The position numbers were made by a program, and so were the translations under genes. The notes below the pieces were generated by a model. That model searched no databases. It had not been told where the DNA came from and was given only the letters and a program-made list of their open reading frames with translations. This document shows, in pieces, positions 43,701 to 53,184 of a DNA stretch of 64,000 nucleotides. Numbering within the stretch: the first letter of the stretch is position 1; each line of letters opens with the position of its first letter. This stretch comes from Lactonifactor sp. BIOML-A5 (lineage in GTDB: Bacteria; Bacillota; Clostridia; Lachnospirales; Lachnospiraceae): assembly GCF_009677585.1 (NCBI RefSeq), contig NZ_WKYV01000021.1, positions 1-64,000 of the forward strand, given 5' to 3'.

Positions 43701-44804
43701 CTATTGCTCCTGGTTTTCAATATAGTCCTTCAGGAAATCATATACCTGGTTTTCCGTAGGCGGACAGCCCTTTAGGTAACATTTGAATCCCCTGGTACAA
43801 TTTCCGATCCCCAGCAGCCCATTCTTGCCTTTATAACCCTGTCCGATGGATATTTTCGTATGCAGCTTTTTCAGAAGCCCCTCTTCTTTTAATCTGTCCA
43901 GAGCAGGTATGAGATACCCGTAGCAGGCACTGCAGGAGTCCACCTCCTCCACCGCGTCCTGTAGCTCCACGATTTTTCTTGGAGATAATATCTTCTGCGG
44001 TTCTTCCTCCTGGCCGCAAAAACGGATGGCGGCTTTAGTAAGATCACAGCAGCCAACCCCCAGCTCAGCCGCCAGTTCAATATACGGCACATCTGATGTG
44101 TCATACTGAAGCAGGCTGCACACATAGGCATCACAGAGCACCGGATCTGCAGCTGTGAGAATGCGGTTCATAACTACCGGATTTCCACCATCCTCAAAAT
44201 CCAAATCCCCGCAGATATTATCCACTACAATGAAATCCTGCCGGATTCCCGCATTCAGATGGGCAATAGGCTTGTGTAGCCCCATGGTATGGAAGCGCCT
44301 CTTTTCTTTGTTCGGTATCAGGCCCTTCATGTTCTTCAGGGCACAGGTTATCTTTGTCTGGCAGTGGCCTTTTAGAACCGGTACATTAATTAGAAAATCC
44401 AGGGCGGAAACACTGTCGCAGATCTCAAGATTCATCCCTGCGCAGCTGCAGCTTTTGTGTCCGTCCTTCTGGGTATCTGTAAATTCTACCTGGTATTCAG
44501 AAAACAGCCTGTCGTAACCGCATGCCTCTACAGTATCCCAGGTTTTATCCCCTACCCAGGATCCTTCCAGAACCACAAGATTTCTATAGCCCCGCTCCTG
44601 CAGGTATTCGATGATGCCTGCTACAATCTCCGGGTGAGTGGTAGCTCCCCAGGAAGGCGCAGAAGGAGATACCAGATTAGGCTTTATCCCTATCCGGAAA
44701 CTTTTATCCGGAATACGGGCTTCAAGATCCGATTCCTCCAGAATACGTTTTGTCATCTCTTTATAATCTTCTCCGCTGATAATCAAGATTTCATTATTTT
44801 TCAT
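43701..44804 (-). CDS. DUF362 protein
   Basis: This 367-residue protein has IGIKPNLVSPSAPSWGATTHP, LKGHCQTKITCALKNMKGL and many cysteines (SCSACYG, NCTRGFKCYLKGCPP near the C-terminus). It fits DUF362, a family suspected to bind iron-sulfur clusters, and there is no classical ferredoxin domain. Its role is unknown. It lies 46 bases downstream of the ZIP transporter in the same direction. Confidence 0.85.
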   Translation of the reverse strand: MKNNEILIISGEDYKEMTKRILEESDLEARIPDKSFRIGIKPNLVSPSAPSWGATTHPEIVAGIIEYLQERGYRNLVVLEGSWVGDKTWDTVEACGYDRLFSEYQVEFTDTQKDGHKSCSCAGMNLEICDSVSALDFLINVPVLKGHCQTKITCALKNMKGLIPNKEKRRFHTMGLHKPIAHLNAGIRQDFIVVDNICGDLDFEDGGNPVVMNRILTAADPVLCDAYVCSLLQYDTSDVPYIELAAELGVGCCDLTKAAIRFCGQEEEPQKILSPRKIVELQDAVEEVDSCSACYGYLIPALDRLKEEGLLKKLHTKISIGQGYKGKNGLLGIGNCTRGFKCYLKGCPPTENQVYDFLKDYIENQEQ

Positions 44805-44850
44805 TTCCTCATCTCCTTGTATAACAACTTACTTTCTAAGTATTGGCGTA

Positions 44851-45690
44851 CTACAGATATATAATCAGAATCCCCACCATCATTCCCACAATGACGGAGA
44901 ATGCCGGCGATTTGCTTCGGTACATGAGGATTGCCTGGGGCAGAATCTCCCCGAATACGACATAGAGCATGGCACCGCTGGCAAAACAAAGACTTAAAGC
45001 AAGCCCCAGAGGGCCTATGTCTCCCAGCCAGAATCCAAGCAGAGCGCCTATAATAGTAGGGGCCCCGCTCAATGCCGTCACTACTATGGCTCTTCCTCTG
45101 CTCATTCCTCCGCTTATGAGGGGCACTGCCACTGCCATTCCTTCCGGTATGTTATGCAGTCCGATAAGAACTGCCAGGACTAATGCTGATCCTGTAAACA
45201 GACTCTTGGAATTTGCAAAGGATGCCCCTATGGTCATTCCCTCCGGTACATTATGCAGCGCTATCGCACAAGCCATAACCGCCCCTGCAATAAACAGAGA
45301 TGCCCTGGAATCCTTATTCCTTCTGTGCGCCTCAAGGTGATCGCTGTGAATCAATTCATTCAGGTCATCTGCCGTGTGAGGATGAGCCGCATCTATGTGG
45401 GGCACCTCAGAGTTGGTGCGTTTGTCAATGATATAATTTAAAAGAAACACCAGAGCTATTCCCATAAGAACCCCGGCAATAATGATGACAATATTGGTCT
45501 TTGTATTGATTGCGCTGATTAATAAATCAAAGCACACAATGCTCAGCATGACTCCCCCTGCAAAGCTTAGCAAAAGGCTCACGGTTTTCGTGGAGTCTTT
45601 TTTAAACAAACCGCCGATAATGCCTCCCATTCCGGTGCCCCCGACTCCTGCGGCCGCTGTAATAAGTATCACACTTTCTAATGCACTCAT
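44851..45690 (-). CDS. ZIP-family metal transporter
   Basis: This 279-residue protein has about eight helices. The metal-binding helices carry ALHNVPEGMTIGASF and GLHNIPEGMAVAVPL, and the cytoplasmic loop is His-rich (HIDAAHPHTADD, HSDHLEAHRR). It should import zinc, iron or manganese. It is probably co-transcribed with the DUF362 gene. Confidence 0.88.
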   Translation of the reverse strand: MSALESVILITAAAGVGGTGMGGIIGGLFKKDSTKTVSLLLSFAGGVMLSIVCFDLLISAINTKTNIVIIIAGVLMGIALVFLLNYIIDKRTNSEVPHIDAAHPHTADDLNELIHSDHLEAHRRNKDSRASLFIAGAVMACAIALHNVPEGMTIGASFANSKSLFTGSALVLAVLIGLHNIPEGMAVAVPLISGGMSRGRAIVVTALSGAPTIIGALLGFWLGDIGPLGLALSLCFASGAMLYVVFGEILPQAILMYRSKSPAFSVIVGMMVGILIIYL

Positions 45691-45812
45691 AATCTTTATC
45701 TCTCCCTGTCTCCTTATATTGGCTCATAGCTTGTTTTAAACAGTATCTATTTTACACCATTTAATACTGCTTGTCCGCCTATATTTGACATTATTTTCAA
45801 CGGTGGACATTT

Positions 45813-45888
45813 GGGGACGTGTTCTTTCTAGAAAGAACACGTCCCCAAATAGGCAAGGGGTGTCCCCTTTTACAACTGCCCTGTCCCC
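45813..45888 (-). repeat. GGGGAC-family repeat, copy 4
   Basis: A perfect 34-bp palindrome (45813-45846) has arms GGGGACGTGTTCTTTCT and its complement. The tail reads on the minus strand GGGGACAGGGCA and GGGGACACCCC. It is the best-preserved copy in the window. Confidence 0.8.
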
Positions 45889-45944
45889 AGTTTCTCTTTT
45901 TCTGATATATTAACTAAACTGCTTTTATTTATCATCTGTGCAAA

Positions 45945-45984
45945 TAAAAAAGCAACACCTCCGGGCTGCGAGGTGTTACTTTTT
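45945..45984. terminator. bidirectional terminator
   Basis: AACACCTC (45954-45961) pairs with GAGGTGTT (45970-45977), extended by A/T runs that also pair. It follows the surface-protein fragment. Confidence 0.8.
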
Positions 45985-45993
45985 TATTTGCCG

Positions 45994-46260
45994 TTATTTG
46001 GTTGTTCTTCTCCTTTTATAGATGATTGCACCACCAACTGTTCCGGACAATAAGAGAGCTAACATTGCACTGCTAATTGGTGTATTATCTGCTGTCTTTG
46101 CGCCTTTCGTCTTGGAGGTTGTTGATTTTTTCGCATTGCTTTTCTTAGGAGAAGCAGGTGATTTTTTTGTTATCTTGAATGTTTTCTTTATCGTTCCCGT
46201 ATAGTTGCCCTTGAATTTAATTTCTACGGTTCCTGTTCCCACGGATGTGTTTTTACCGTA
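45994..46260 (-). pseudogene. C-terminal remnant of a wall-anchored surface protein
   Basis: The frame reads YGKNTSVGTGTVEIKFKG, typical of the last repeat of Ig-like surface domains, then a Lys/Ser/Thr-rich linker, AKTADNTP, a hydrophobic helix and a basic end (KRRRTTK). This is a sortase-type tail, although the sorting motif is degenerate (KTAD where KTGD is usual). The rest of the surface protein is missing. It begins inside the 3' end of the PAS fragment in another frame. Confidence 0.65.
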
Positions 46261-46538
46261 TTCCAGATCATCCGGTTCGCTATGATATCCACTACTTTAC
46301 CAAAGGGGTCATTATAATGGATGGAATGGCTGGTTTCCCTGTCTCCAATAGTGAGCAGAGGACAATCTGAACAGGTACCTTCCCACAGCTCATGGCACTT
46401 CACCCCCAGCTGTACATCTGGGGTAACATCTTTAATTCTCCGGTTAAAATAAAGCAGTCTGTGTGTATTCTGTTCTATGACATATACGCCAGTCTCTTCC
46501 AATGAGTCAAGCATTGCTCTTATATTCCAATCCTCCAT
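46224..46538 (-). pseudogene. PAS-domain fragment
   Basis: This 104-residue frame starts behind a possible GGAGG site and holds a PAS-like domain (GVYVIEQNTHRLLYFNRR, CHELWEGTCSDCPL, DPFGKVVDIIANRMIWN). In related bacteria this domain begins much longer signalling proteins, often with GGDEF domains. After RMIWN the frame runs into the surface-protein remnant and stops after 13 codons, so the gene was cut by a deletion or recombination. A small PAS protein might still be made. Confidence 0.6.
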
Positions 46539-46717
46539 GTGGCCGCCTCCTGCTCCGCTTCTAAGCCATACACTACTATTATCTAGTCAAATTATACTAT
46601 AAAACGAACTTTTTATCACTAGAATTCCTTGTATAAACCAATAGAAATATACCGTATATGAAAAACAGCAGCACTGCCCTTTTCTCCACAAATCCGGACC
46701 GTACTGCTGCATGCCTG

Positions 46718-48910
46718 TTATCTGATTTTTTTTATATAGAAGCGGAAGCTCTCATACTCTGTCTTAGCTTTTGGAAGGGGAATCCCCCCCTCCATAAGTA
46801 CTCCCCCGGGGTATTCCCTGTGATTCACCAGGTATATGCTGTTTTCCTCCAGCCCTTTCAATTTCATCAATACAGACGGACCGTTGGGATGAATCTTTAG
46901 CGTCACCACACACAACAGAGCCTCGCTTTTATCTTCTGCGGCGAATTCCCAGGCATGATACCCGTCATTGTATTCCGGGTCCGTCAAGCGGAAATAGCAC
47001 CCTTCCTGAATCAGTGGATAATAGCTCCGATACTCTTCCACCTGCCGGCGGACAGCCTGCTTTTCTTCCCCTGTCATCTGATTCACATCCAGTTCATAGC
47101 CAAAAGTTCCCGCCATAGCTACCGTGGCTCTCGTCTCCAGGGGCGTATTTCTCCCTGTCTGTTCATTGGGACACCTGGATACATGAGAACCCACTGCACT
47201 TATTGGGTAGCCGAAGGAAGTACCGTGCTGAATGGTCAGACGTTCGATAGCGTCCGTATCATCGCTGCACCAGCTTTGGGGCGCGTAATAGAGCATCCCT
47301 GCATCGAAACGTCCCCCGCCTCCGCTGCATCCTTCCAGAAGGAGATCCGGATATCTGTCCGTAAGCCGCTCCAGAACCTCATACAGACCCAGGATATAAC
47401 GGTGGGCCACCTCCCCTTGCTTCTCCGGGGGAAGTACGGCGCTGTAAATATCACAGAGGCTTCGATTAAAATCCCATTTTACATATTCAATCCTGGCATT
47501 GTCCAAAATACTGCAGAGCCGGCCGAATATATAATTTCTCACATCCTGCCTGGAAAAATCAAGAACCAGCTGGTATCGGCTTCGGACCGGTGCTTTTCCC
47601 GGAATACGAAGCGCCCAATCCGGATGTGCCCGGTACAAATCACTGTCCTCTGATACGCATTCCGGCTCAAACCAGATACCGAACTTCATCCCCAGCCTGT
47701 GAATCCTCTGTGAGAGTTCTGAGAGCGTGCATCCCAGTTTCTCTTCGTTTACTGTCCAGTCACCCAGTCCGGAAGTATCTGTATCCCTTTTGCCAAACCA
47801 TCCGTCGTCCAGCACAAAAAGTTCTATCCCCATTGATGCGGCCTCTTTTGCCATGGCAAACAATTTTTCCCCTGTAAAATCAAAATAAACCCCTTCCCAG
47901 CTGTTAAGCATCACCGGTCTTCTGACTGTTTTATATTTTCCCCGACAGAGATTCTTTCGATAGGCCCGATGGTAAATCTGGGACAGATTCCCCAGACCCT
48001 CTTGGGCATAAGCCATTGCCGTCTCCGGTGCCCAAAAGGATTCCCCGGGTTTTAGATGGTATCTGAAATTGCCGGGATGAATGCCAAGTACAGCTCTTGT
48101 CTGATCATACTGATCCAGTTCCACCTCTCCCAGAAAGTCCCCGCTGTACAAAAGAGAAAACCCATAGCACGCTCCATGTTCTTCTCCTGCTGTTTTCTCA
48201 CAGAGAATATAGAAGGGGTTCTGCTGATGGCTGGATGTTCCTCTGGTGCTTCCTACAGACTGAATTCCGTGTCGGAGACCCATTCTCTGGGGAGTACGCT
48301 CTTTCACATGCCTGCCGTAAAAAGTCAGCAGTTCCCAATCCCTGCCTGGGTAATCCACACAGGTGCTCATCACACGCTCCAGACAGATAGGAGCCTTACC
48401 TGTATTTTCCACTACAGCTGTTCGGGTAATCAGATCCAGCTCCTCTAAAACTCCGTAATATAAGGTGACCAGCACTTGTCCTGTGGTGTCCCTCATGCAC
48501 ACTTTTAGTGTCTCTGCCCCCGTCTCTTCTTCCCAGTACAGTGCCGGAAGACCGGGAATCCTGTATTTCCCTGGCCTCACTTCAGCCCCTGCAAACCGCA
48601 GTTCACAGGAAGTGCTGCCATCCGGAAAGACCACCTTCAAAGCGCTGGTACGGTAGTCCCCGCTTCCAAAAGAGGAATACTCCTGAGGCAGCGCGTCCAG
48701 GGAATAGGTTCTGTCGTTCCCCTTATCGTAGGGATTGCCTGAGAACCCCCGGTCTTCACAGATTATTCGGTACGAATAGTCCCAGACCGCCGTCTTTTTT
48801 CCATAATATGTGTGCAGCAGTACTCCGGCCTCGTCCACCTTCATCTGATACATGGTATGGGCCGTCAGCAGTGTAAACAGTGTCTGACTATCATTGATCC
48901 GGATTGCCAT
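46718..48910 (-). CDS. alpha-galactosidase, GH36
   Basis: This 730-residue enzyme has the GH36 N-terminal beta domain, a TIM barrel with FVLDDGWFG near 366, and the nucleophile Asp480 in YVKWDFNR. SGGGGRFD follows near 530 and the acid/base Asp550 is in WCSDDTDAIERL. It splits alpha-1,6-galactosides such as melibiose and raffinose. No signal peptide is seen, so it works inside the cell. The divergent AraC gene is its likely regulator. No sugar transporter is adjacent. Confidence 0.95.
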   Translation of the reverse strand: MAIRINDSQTLFTLLTAHTMYQMKVDEAGVLLHTYYGKKTAVWDYSYRIICEDRGFSGNPYDKGNDRTYSLDALPQEYSSFGSGDYRTSALKVVFPDGSTSCELRFAGAEVRPGKYRIPGLPALYWEEETGAETLKVCMRDTTGQVLVTLYYGVLEELDLITRTAVVENTGKAPICLERVMSTCVDYPGRDWELLTFYGRHVKERTPQRMGLRHGIQSVGSTRGTSSHQQNPFYILCEKTAGEEHGACYGFSLLYSGDFLGEVELDQYDQTRAVLGIHPGNFRYHLKPGESFWAPETAMAYAQEGLGNLSQIYHRAYRKNLCRGKYKTVRRPVMLNSWEGVYFDFTGEKLFAMAKEAASMGIELFVLDDGWFGKRDTDTSGLGDWTVNEEKLGCTLSELSQRIHRLGMKFGIWFEPECVSEDSDLYRAHPDWALRIPGKAPVRSRYQLVLDFSRQDVRNYIFGRLCSILDNARIEYVKWDFNRSLCDIYSAVLPPEKQGEVAHRYILGLYEVLERLTDRYPDLLLEGCSGGGGRFDAGMLYYAPQSWCSDDTDAIERLTIQHGTSFGYPISAVGSHVSRCPNEQTGRNTPLETRATVAMAGTFGYELDVNQMTGEEKQAVRRQVEEYRSYYPLIQEGCYFRLTDPEYNDGYHAWEFAAEDKSEALLCVVTLKIHPNGPSVLMKLKGLEENSIYLVNHREYPGGVLMEGGIPLPKAKTEYESFRFYIKKIR

Positions 48911-49107
48911 AAAAAACCTCCTCGTCCTTCTTTTATTTTACCGCCCCGTTTAGTATCTGTTTCTGGCAAATCAGTTAAAAAGCCAGTACCGGCAGCAGCT
49001 CTTACATATCCTCTTTCCTTATTTAAAATAGTAGCATTTTACCCTTTTTCCGTAAATATTTCTATGAGTCAGCATTTATTCCCTTATTCGTCTTTCCACG
49101 GAAATAG

Positions 49108-49137
49108 TTGAAGTATAGACGCATTTTGGTATATAAT
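49108..49137 (+). promoter_or_regulatory. promoter of the AraC-type gene
   Basis: TTGAAG (49108-49113), 18 bases, TATAAT (49132-49137). Confidence 0.5.
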
Positions 49138-49172
49138 AGAACAAAATTACGATTCTCTGCCGGAGGTGAAAT

Positions 49173-50036
49173 ATGTCCAATGTTTTATTTTCTATTTTTC
49201 CGAACGAACATTTTATGGATTTAACTTTATACCAATTTGGGTATGAAAAATGTGCTCCGCTTCACTCTTTCGGCCCCTTTGTGAGAAATCACTATTTATT
49301 TCATTACGTAATCTCAGGAAAAGGAACCCTGCACTCCAATGATGCGCATAACAATGCGGTCGTCTACCACCTGACGGAAGGGTCCGGTTTTTTAATTGAA
49401 CCGGAATTTGTCAATCTTTATTATGCGGATGAAAAAGAACCCTGGGAATATATCTGGTTAGAATTCGGCGGATTAAGAGCCAAAGAATTTCTGGAGATTG
49501 CCGGCCTTTCCAGAGAGCATCCAGTCTTTACCCCGGATACTCCCCTCCATGGGGAAGAGCTCCTGAACGAAATGTTTTCTATTGTCCGGAATACTGCCGC
49601 CTCTCCCTTGGGCCAGATTGGCCATCTCTATCTGTTTATGGATCGGCTCATAGCAGGCTCCTCCGTCAGAAGGAAGCTCCAGGGAGGACGGCTGAGCGAA
49701 TTCTATGCCCGGGAAGCAGTAACTTTTGTCGAACAAAATTATTCCAGGAATATCACTGTCTCAGATATGGCCAAACGCTGCAGCCTGGAACGCAGTTACT
49801 TCGGCAAAATCTTTAAAGATGTCATGGGACAGTCCCCTCAGGACTTTCTCATTCACTACCGTATGTCAAAAGCCGCAGAGGCCTTAAAACTGACGGATTC
49901 CTCCATCGGTGAGATAGGAAGTTCTGTGGGATATTCGAATCAGCTTCATTTCTCACGGGCTTTTAAAAATGTCTGGGGGATTTCTCCCAGAGAGTACAGG
50001 CAGAAGTATAGGCTCATACCCCCCGGGGAACCGTAA
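49173..50036 (+). CDS. AraC-family regulator of the alpha-galactosidase
   Basis: This 287-residue protein has an N-terminal cupin domain (YHLTEGSGFLIEPEFVNLYYA) and a C-terminal double HTH (NITVSDMAKRCSLERSYFGKI, IGEIGSSVGYSNQLHFSRAF). It resembles MsmR/RafR regulators of raffinose-type sugars. CGGAGGTG precedes the ATG. It faces the GH36 gene across 262 bases. Confidence 0.88.
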   Translation: MSNVLFSIFPNEHFMDLTLYQFGYEKCAPLHSFGPFVRNHYLFHYVISGKGTLHSNDAHNNAVVYHLTEGSGFLIEPEFVNLYYADEKEPWEYIWLEFGGLRAKEFLEIAGLSREHPVFTPDTPLHGEELLNEMFSIVRNTAASPLGQIGHLYLFMDRLIAGSSVRRKLQGGRLSEFYAREAVTFVEQNYSRNITVSDMAKRCSLERSYFGKIFKDVMGQSPQDFLIHYRMSKAAEALKLTDSSIGEIGSSVGYSNQLHFSRAFKNVWGISPREYRQKYRLIPPGEP

Positions 50037-50046
50037 AAACCCGGAG

Positions 50047-50097
50047 AAAAAGCAGCAGGCAGGGAAATGGACGTTTTCCTCTGTCTGCTGCTTTTTT
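50047..50097. terminator. bidirectional terminator
   Basis: A long stem pairs AAAAAGCAGCAGGCAG with CTGTCTGCTGCTTTTTT (one bulge) between the convergent AraC and fur genes. Confidence 0.85.
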
Positions 50098-50151
50098 CTA
50101 TGATTTGTGCAAACTTTTATGTTCTCCTGTATCTGTGCAGTCCGGGTTTCG

Positions 50152-50640
50152 TCAGCAGCCAGCCCTTTCACATCCACAGGGTTTTACTGTAATTGATGAA
50201 ATCTTCTGCCGCTCCAGATACCCGCAGGCAGACAGGCCGGCTCTCACCACGGTGTTCCATTTCTGGGCGGAAAGATGGTATACGGTCTCGTCATCAAGCA
50301 CCACCGTGCAGGCGTCCTCCATAGAACAGTTTTCTGAGTATGCTACTTTATACATGTTTTTTCTGCTGATGGCTCCTATCTCCTCCAGCACATTCACCAT
50401 GCGGTATACCGTTGCTGCGCCGATTCTCTCATCTACCTTAGACGCCATATAAAATATTTCCTTGCAGCTTGAGCACTCATTCTTAAGGATAATATCAAGC
50501 AGAGTCAGGCGCTGTTTAGTAATCCTGCAGCCACGCTCCCGCAATTTTTCTATGATAATCTCCCTCTGCATCTGCGTACGCTGATAGCTTCTGGAATCTG
50601 GAAGTTTTCTTTTCTCCTTATTATTTCTTCTATCTGTCAC
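50152..50640 (-). CDS. Fur-family regulator (last gene of the feo operon)
   Basis: This 162-residue protein has the Fur winged helix (GCRITKQRLTLLDIIL, IGAATVYRMVNVLEEIG), but the C-terminal part is short and lacks the His-rich metal motif of typical Fur. It ends with CGCERAGC instead. The start is GTG. It follows the FeoB-associated gene by 18 bases, so it is probably made with the Feo proteins and may give feedback through the Fur-like box at 53665. It could also sense another metal. Confidence 0.8.
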   Translation of the reverse strand: MTDRRNNKEKRKLPDSRSYQRTQMQREIIIEKLRERGCRITKQRLTLLDIILKNECSSCKEIFYMASKVDERIGAATVYRMVNVLEEIGAISRKNMYKVAYSENCSMEDACTVVLDDETVYHLSAQKWNTVVRAGLSACGYLERQKISSITVKPCGCERAGC

Positions 50641-50658
50641 CTCAGCCTCTTTCCCTTT

Positions 50659-50799
50659 CTAGTGTCTGCAATGACCGCCGCAGTGTTTGCAGTCACATCC
50701 GCACTGGAGCGATTTTCCATTCTTTTTACTCCGTATCATACTTCTTACAGCCAGGCCAACCACACCTATGACAATAACTCCAACTACTATGGTTCCCAT
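50659..50799 (-). CDS. FeoB-associated Cys-rich membrane protein
   Basis: A 46-residue peptide has one membrane helix (VVGVIVIGVVGLAV), a basic stretch and the tail CGCDCKHCGGHC. This is the small FeoB-associated protein found after feoB in Firmicutes. The frame opens at 50862, but ATG 50799 lies 8 bases after GGAGGTG. It may help handle Fe(II) at the FeoB pore. Confidence 0.85.
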   Translation of the reverse strand: MGTIVVGVIVIGVVGLAVRSMIRSKKNGKSLQCGCDCKHCGGHCRH

Positions 50800-50867
50800 A
50801 TGCTCTTGCACCTCCTTATAGTCTGAGCCTGCATCTCTATGCAGGCTCATGCCGGGCTTCATGCTGC

Positions 50868-53054
50868 TTACTGTTTCGCACTCGCCATTCTTTTGAGATT
50901 TACATTCAGTGTCTTGCTTTCTCTGTACGGTCTTACCAGCAGATAGATAAATCCAATCACAAGAAGAATCGCTGTCACAGTTCCGATTCCGAATACTCCT
51001 GCAGTCATCCAGTTACCCAGCTGGTATACACAGAGGGATACCCCATAGGCAAGAATAGTCTGATATCCGATGGCAAACCAGAACCATTTCACATTGTTCA
51101 TCTCTCTCTTGATAGCGCCCATTGCTGCAAAGCAGGGTGCGCACAGCAGATTGAATACCAGGAAAGAGTATGCCGCAGCTGCTGTCATACTGCCGGCAAG
51201 GGTTCCCCAGATCTCGGTTCCGTCCTCTGCCACTTCTGCGAAGCCATAAAGGATACCAAAGGTTCCCACTACATTTTCTTTTGCCACCAGTCCGGTAATT
51301 GCTGCCACAGCAGATCTCCAATCCCCCCATCCCAGAGGAGCAAAGATCCAGGCGACTCCGTTTCCTATAGCCGCAAGAATACTGTGATTCAGTTCCATGT
51401 CTTCCAACATTCTGAACTCGCCGTCTACCCATCCAAAATATGAGGTAAACCATACAAAAATGGTAGAGAGAAGTATGATTGTGCCGGCTTTCTTTATAAA
51501 GGACCAGCCTCTTTCCCACATACTGCGAAGTACATTGCCGACGGTAGGAAGATGGTAAGCAGGAAGCTCCATAACAAAAGGCGCCGGGTCCCCCGCAAAC
51601 ATTTTTGTTTTCTTTAATATAATTCCGGAGCAGATAATTGCCGCGATTCCCACAAAGTACGCGCTGGGCGCTACCCACCAGGCTCCCCCGAAGAGGGCCC
51701 CTGCAATCAGGGCAATAATAGGAAGCTTGGCGCCGCAGGGAATAAATGTTGTTGTCATAATGGTCATCTTGCGGTCTCTGTCGTTTTCAATGGTTCGTGA
51801 GGCCATAACTCCCGGTACACCACATCCGCTTCCAATTAACATAGGAATAAATGATTTGCCGGACAGACCGAATTTGCGGAAGATTCTGTCCATAATAAAT
51901 GCAATTCTGGCCATATATCCGCAGGATTCCAAAAATGCCAGGAAAATGAACAGCACCAGCATCTGGGGCACAAAGCCAAGAACGGCGCCCACACCGGCCA
52001 CAATACCATCCAAAATCAGCCCCTGAAGCCAGGCAGCGCAGCCAACCGCAGTAAGAGCAGACTCGATCAGTACGGGAATGCCCGGTATCTCAAGTCCAAA
52101 TAAGCTCCAGCCGTCTCCAAATACTCCTTCATTCGCCCAGTCAGTGGCCCAGGTTCCCACTGTAGTCACTGAGATGGAATATACAATAAGCATTACCACC
52201 GCGAAAATGGGCAGTGCCAGGAACCGGTTTGTAACAATCCTGTCAATCTTATCCGATGTGGTAAGTTTCTCTTTGCTGTGCTTCTTATAACACTGGCTGA
52301 TAATGGAACCAATGTACTCATACCGCTCGTTGGTAATAATACTCTCTGTGTCATCGTCCATCTCTTCTTCTATCTGCCGGATCTCCTCTGAAACATCAGG
52401 TACATGCTTCATCTGGGATTGAATCTTATCATCCTTTTCCAGCAGCTTGACAGCGAAAAATCTTCTCTGTTCCTGAGGAACTGTGCCATCAAGTTTATCT
52501 TCTACTGCTTCCAGGATCTGTTCCACCCCGGGTGCAAATTTATGCACTGGAGGGGTTCCCTCCTTTTTACCTGCTGCGGCAATGGCTTTTTCAGCAGCCT
52601 TCTGGACACCGTTTCCTTTCAGCGCTGAGATCTCAACAACTTCACATCCCAGCTTCTGGCTTAGTTTTCCGATATGTATCTTGTCACCTGACTTTTCTAC
52701 TACGTCCATCATATTGACAGCCATCACTACCGGGATTCCCAGTTCCATCAGCTGTGTGGACAAGTACAGGTTTCTCTCAATATTCGTCCCGTCTACAATA
52801 TTCAGGATGGTATCCGGCCGCTCACTGATCAGATAGTTTCTGGCTACCACTTCCTCCAGTGTATATGGGGAAAGGGAATAAATCCCCGGCAGGTCCATGA
52901 TAATAACATCTTTATGACCTTTTAATTTTCCTTCCTTCTTTTCTACCGTAACCCCGGGCCAGTTTCCTACAAACTGGTTGGAACCTGTAAGCGCATTAAA
53001 TAATGTAGTCTTTCCGCTGTTAGGGTTCCCTGCTAACGCAATTTTAATTGACAT
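50868..53054 (-). CDS. feoB: ferrous iron transporter FeoB
   Basis: This 728-residue protein has a GTPase domain (GNPNSGKTTLFN, DLPGIYSLSPYT), a helical linker and two Gate domains with conserved Cys in GSGCGVPGVMASR and LLCAPCFAAMGAI. It moves Fe(II) into the cell. It follows two feoA genes and is followed by the Cys-rich peptide and fur genes. A perfect palindrome lies 100 bases upstream at 53157-53170. Confidence 0.95.
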   Translation of the reverse strand: MSIKIALAGNPNSGKTTLFNALTGSNQFVGNWPGVTVEKKEGKLKGHKDVIIMDLPGIYSLSPYTLEEVVARNYLISERPDTILNIVDGTNIERNLYLSTQLMELGIPVVMAVNMMDVVEKSGDKIHIGKLSQKLGCEVVEISALKGNGVQKAAEKAIAAAGKKEGTPPVHKFAPGVEQILEAVEDKLDGTVPQEQRRFFAVKLLEKDDKIQSQMKHVPDVSEEIRQIEEEMDDDTESIITNERYEYIGSIISQCYKKHSKEKLTTSDKIDRIVTNRFLALPIFAVVMLIVYSISVTTVGTWATDWANEGVFGDGWSLFGLEIPGIPVLIESALTAVGCAAWLQGLILDGIVAGVGAVLGFVPQMLVLFIFLAFLESCGYMARIAFIMDRIFRKFGLSGKSFIPMLIGSGCGVPGVMASRTIENDRDRKMTIMTTTFIPCGAKLPIIALIAGALFGGAWWVAPSAYFVGIAAIICSGIILKKTKMFAGDPAPFVMELPAYHLPTVGNVLRSMWERGWSFIKKAGTIILLSTIFVWFTSYFGWVDGEFRMLEDMELNHSILAAIGNGVAWIFAPLGWGDWRSAVAAITGLVAKENVVGTFGILYGFAEVAEDGTEIWGTLAGSMTAAAAYSFLVFNLLCAPCFAAMGAIKREMNNVKWFWFAIGYQTILAYGVSLCVYQLGNWMTAGVFGIGTVTAILLVIGFIYLLVRPYRESKTLNVNLKRMASAKQ

Positions 53055-53156
53055 GTTCTACCTCTTTTCTGCCAAAATGGCAATTCTTTTTGCTTTATCT
53101 GTTGTATATTGTAATGTCTGTACACACTAATTATGATTCGCTCAAACTATCTTTAA

Positions 53157-53170
53157 TTAGTTTAAACTAA
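53157..53170. promoter_or_regulatory. perfect palindrome upstream of feoB
   Basis: TTAGTTTAAACTAA lies between feoA and feoB. It resembles operators of DtxR/MntR proteins (TTAGGTTAACCTAA pattern with changes at two positions), and a DtxR/MntR gene lies 670 bases away. It could give feoB separate control. Confidence 0.45.
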
Positions 53171-53184
53171 CCAATGGGCAAAAA

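Larger units (their letters stand above)
45691..45993. other. intergenic region holding repeat copy 4 and a terminator
   Basis: Between the ZIP gene and the surface-protein remnant there are the GGGGAC repeat (45813-45888) and a strong terminator (45945-45984). The zip promoter should lie at 45700-45790 but no clear pair of boxes stands out. Confidence 0.5.
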
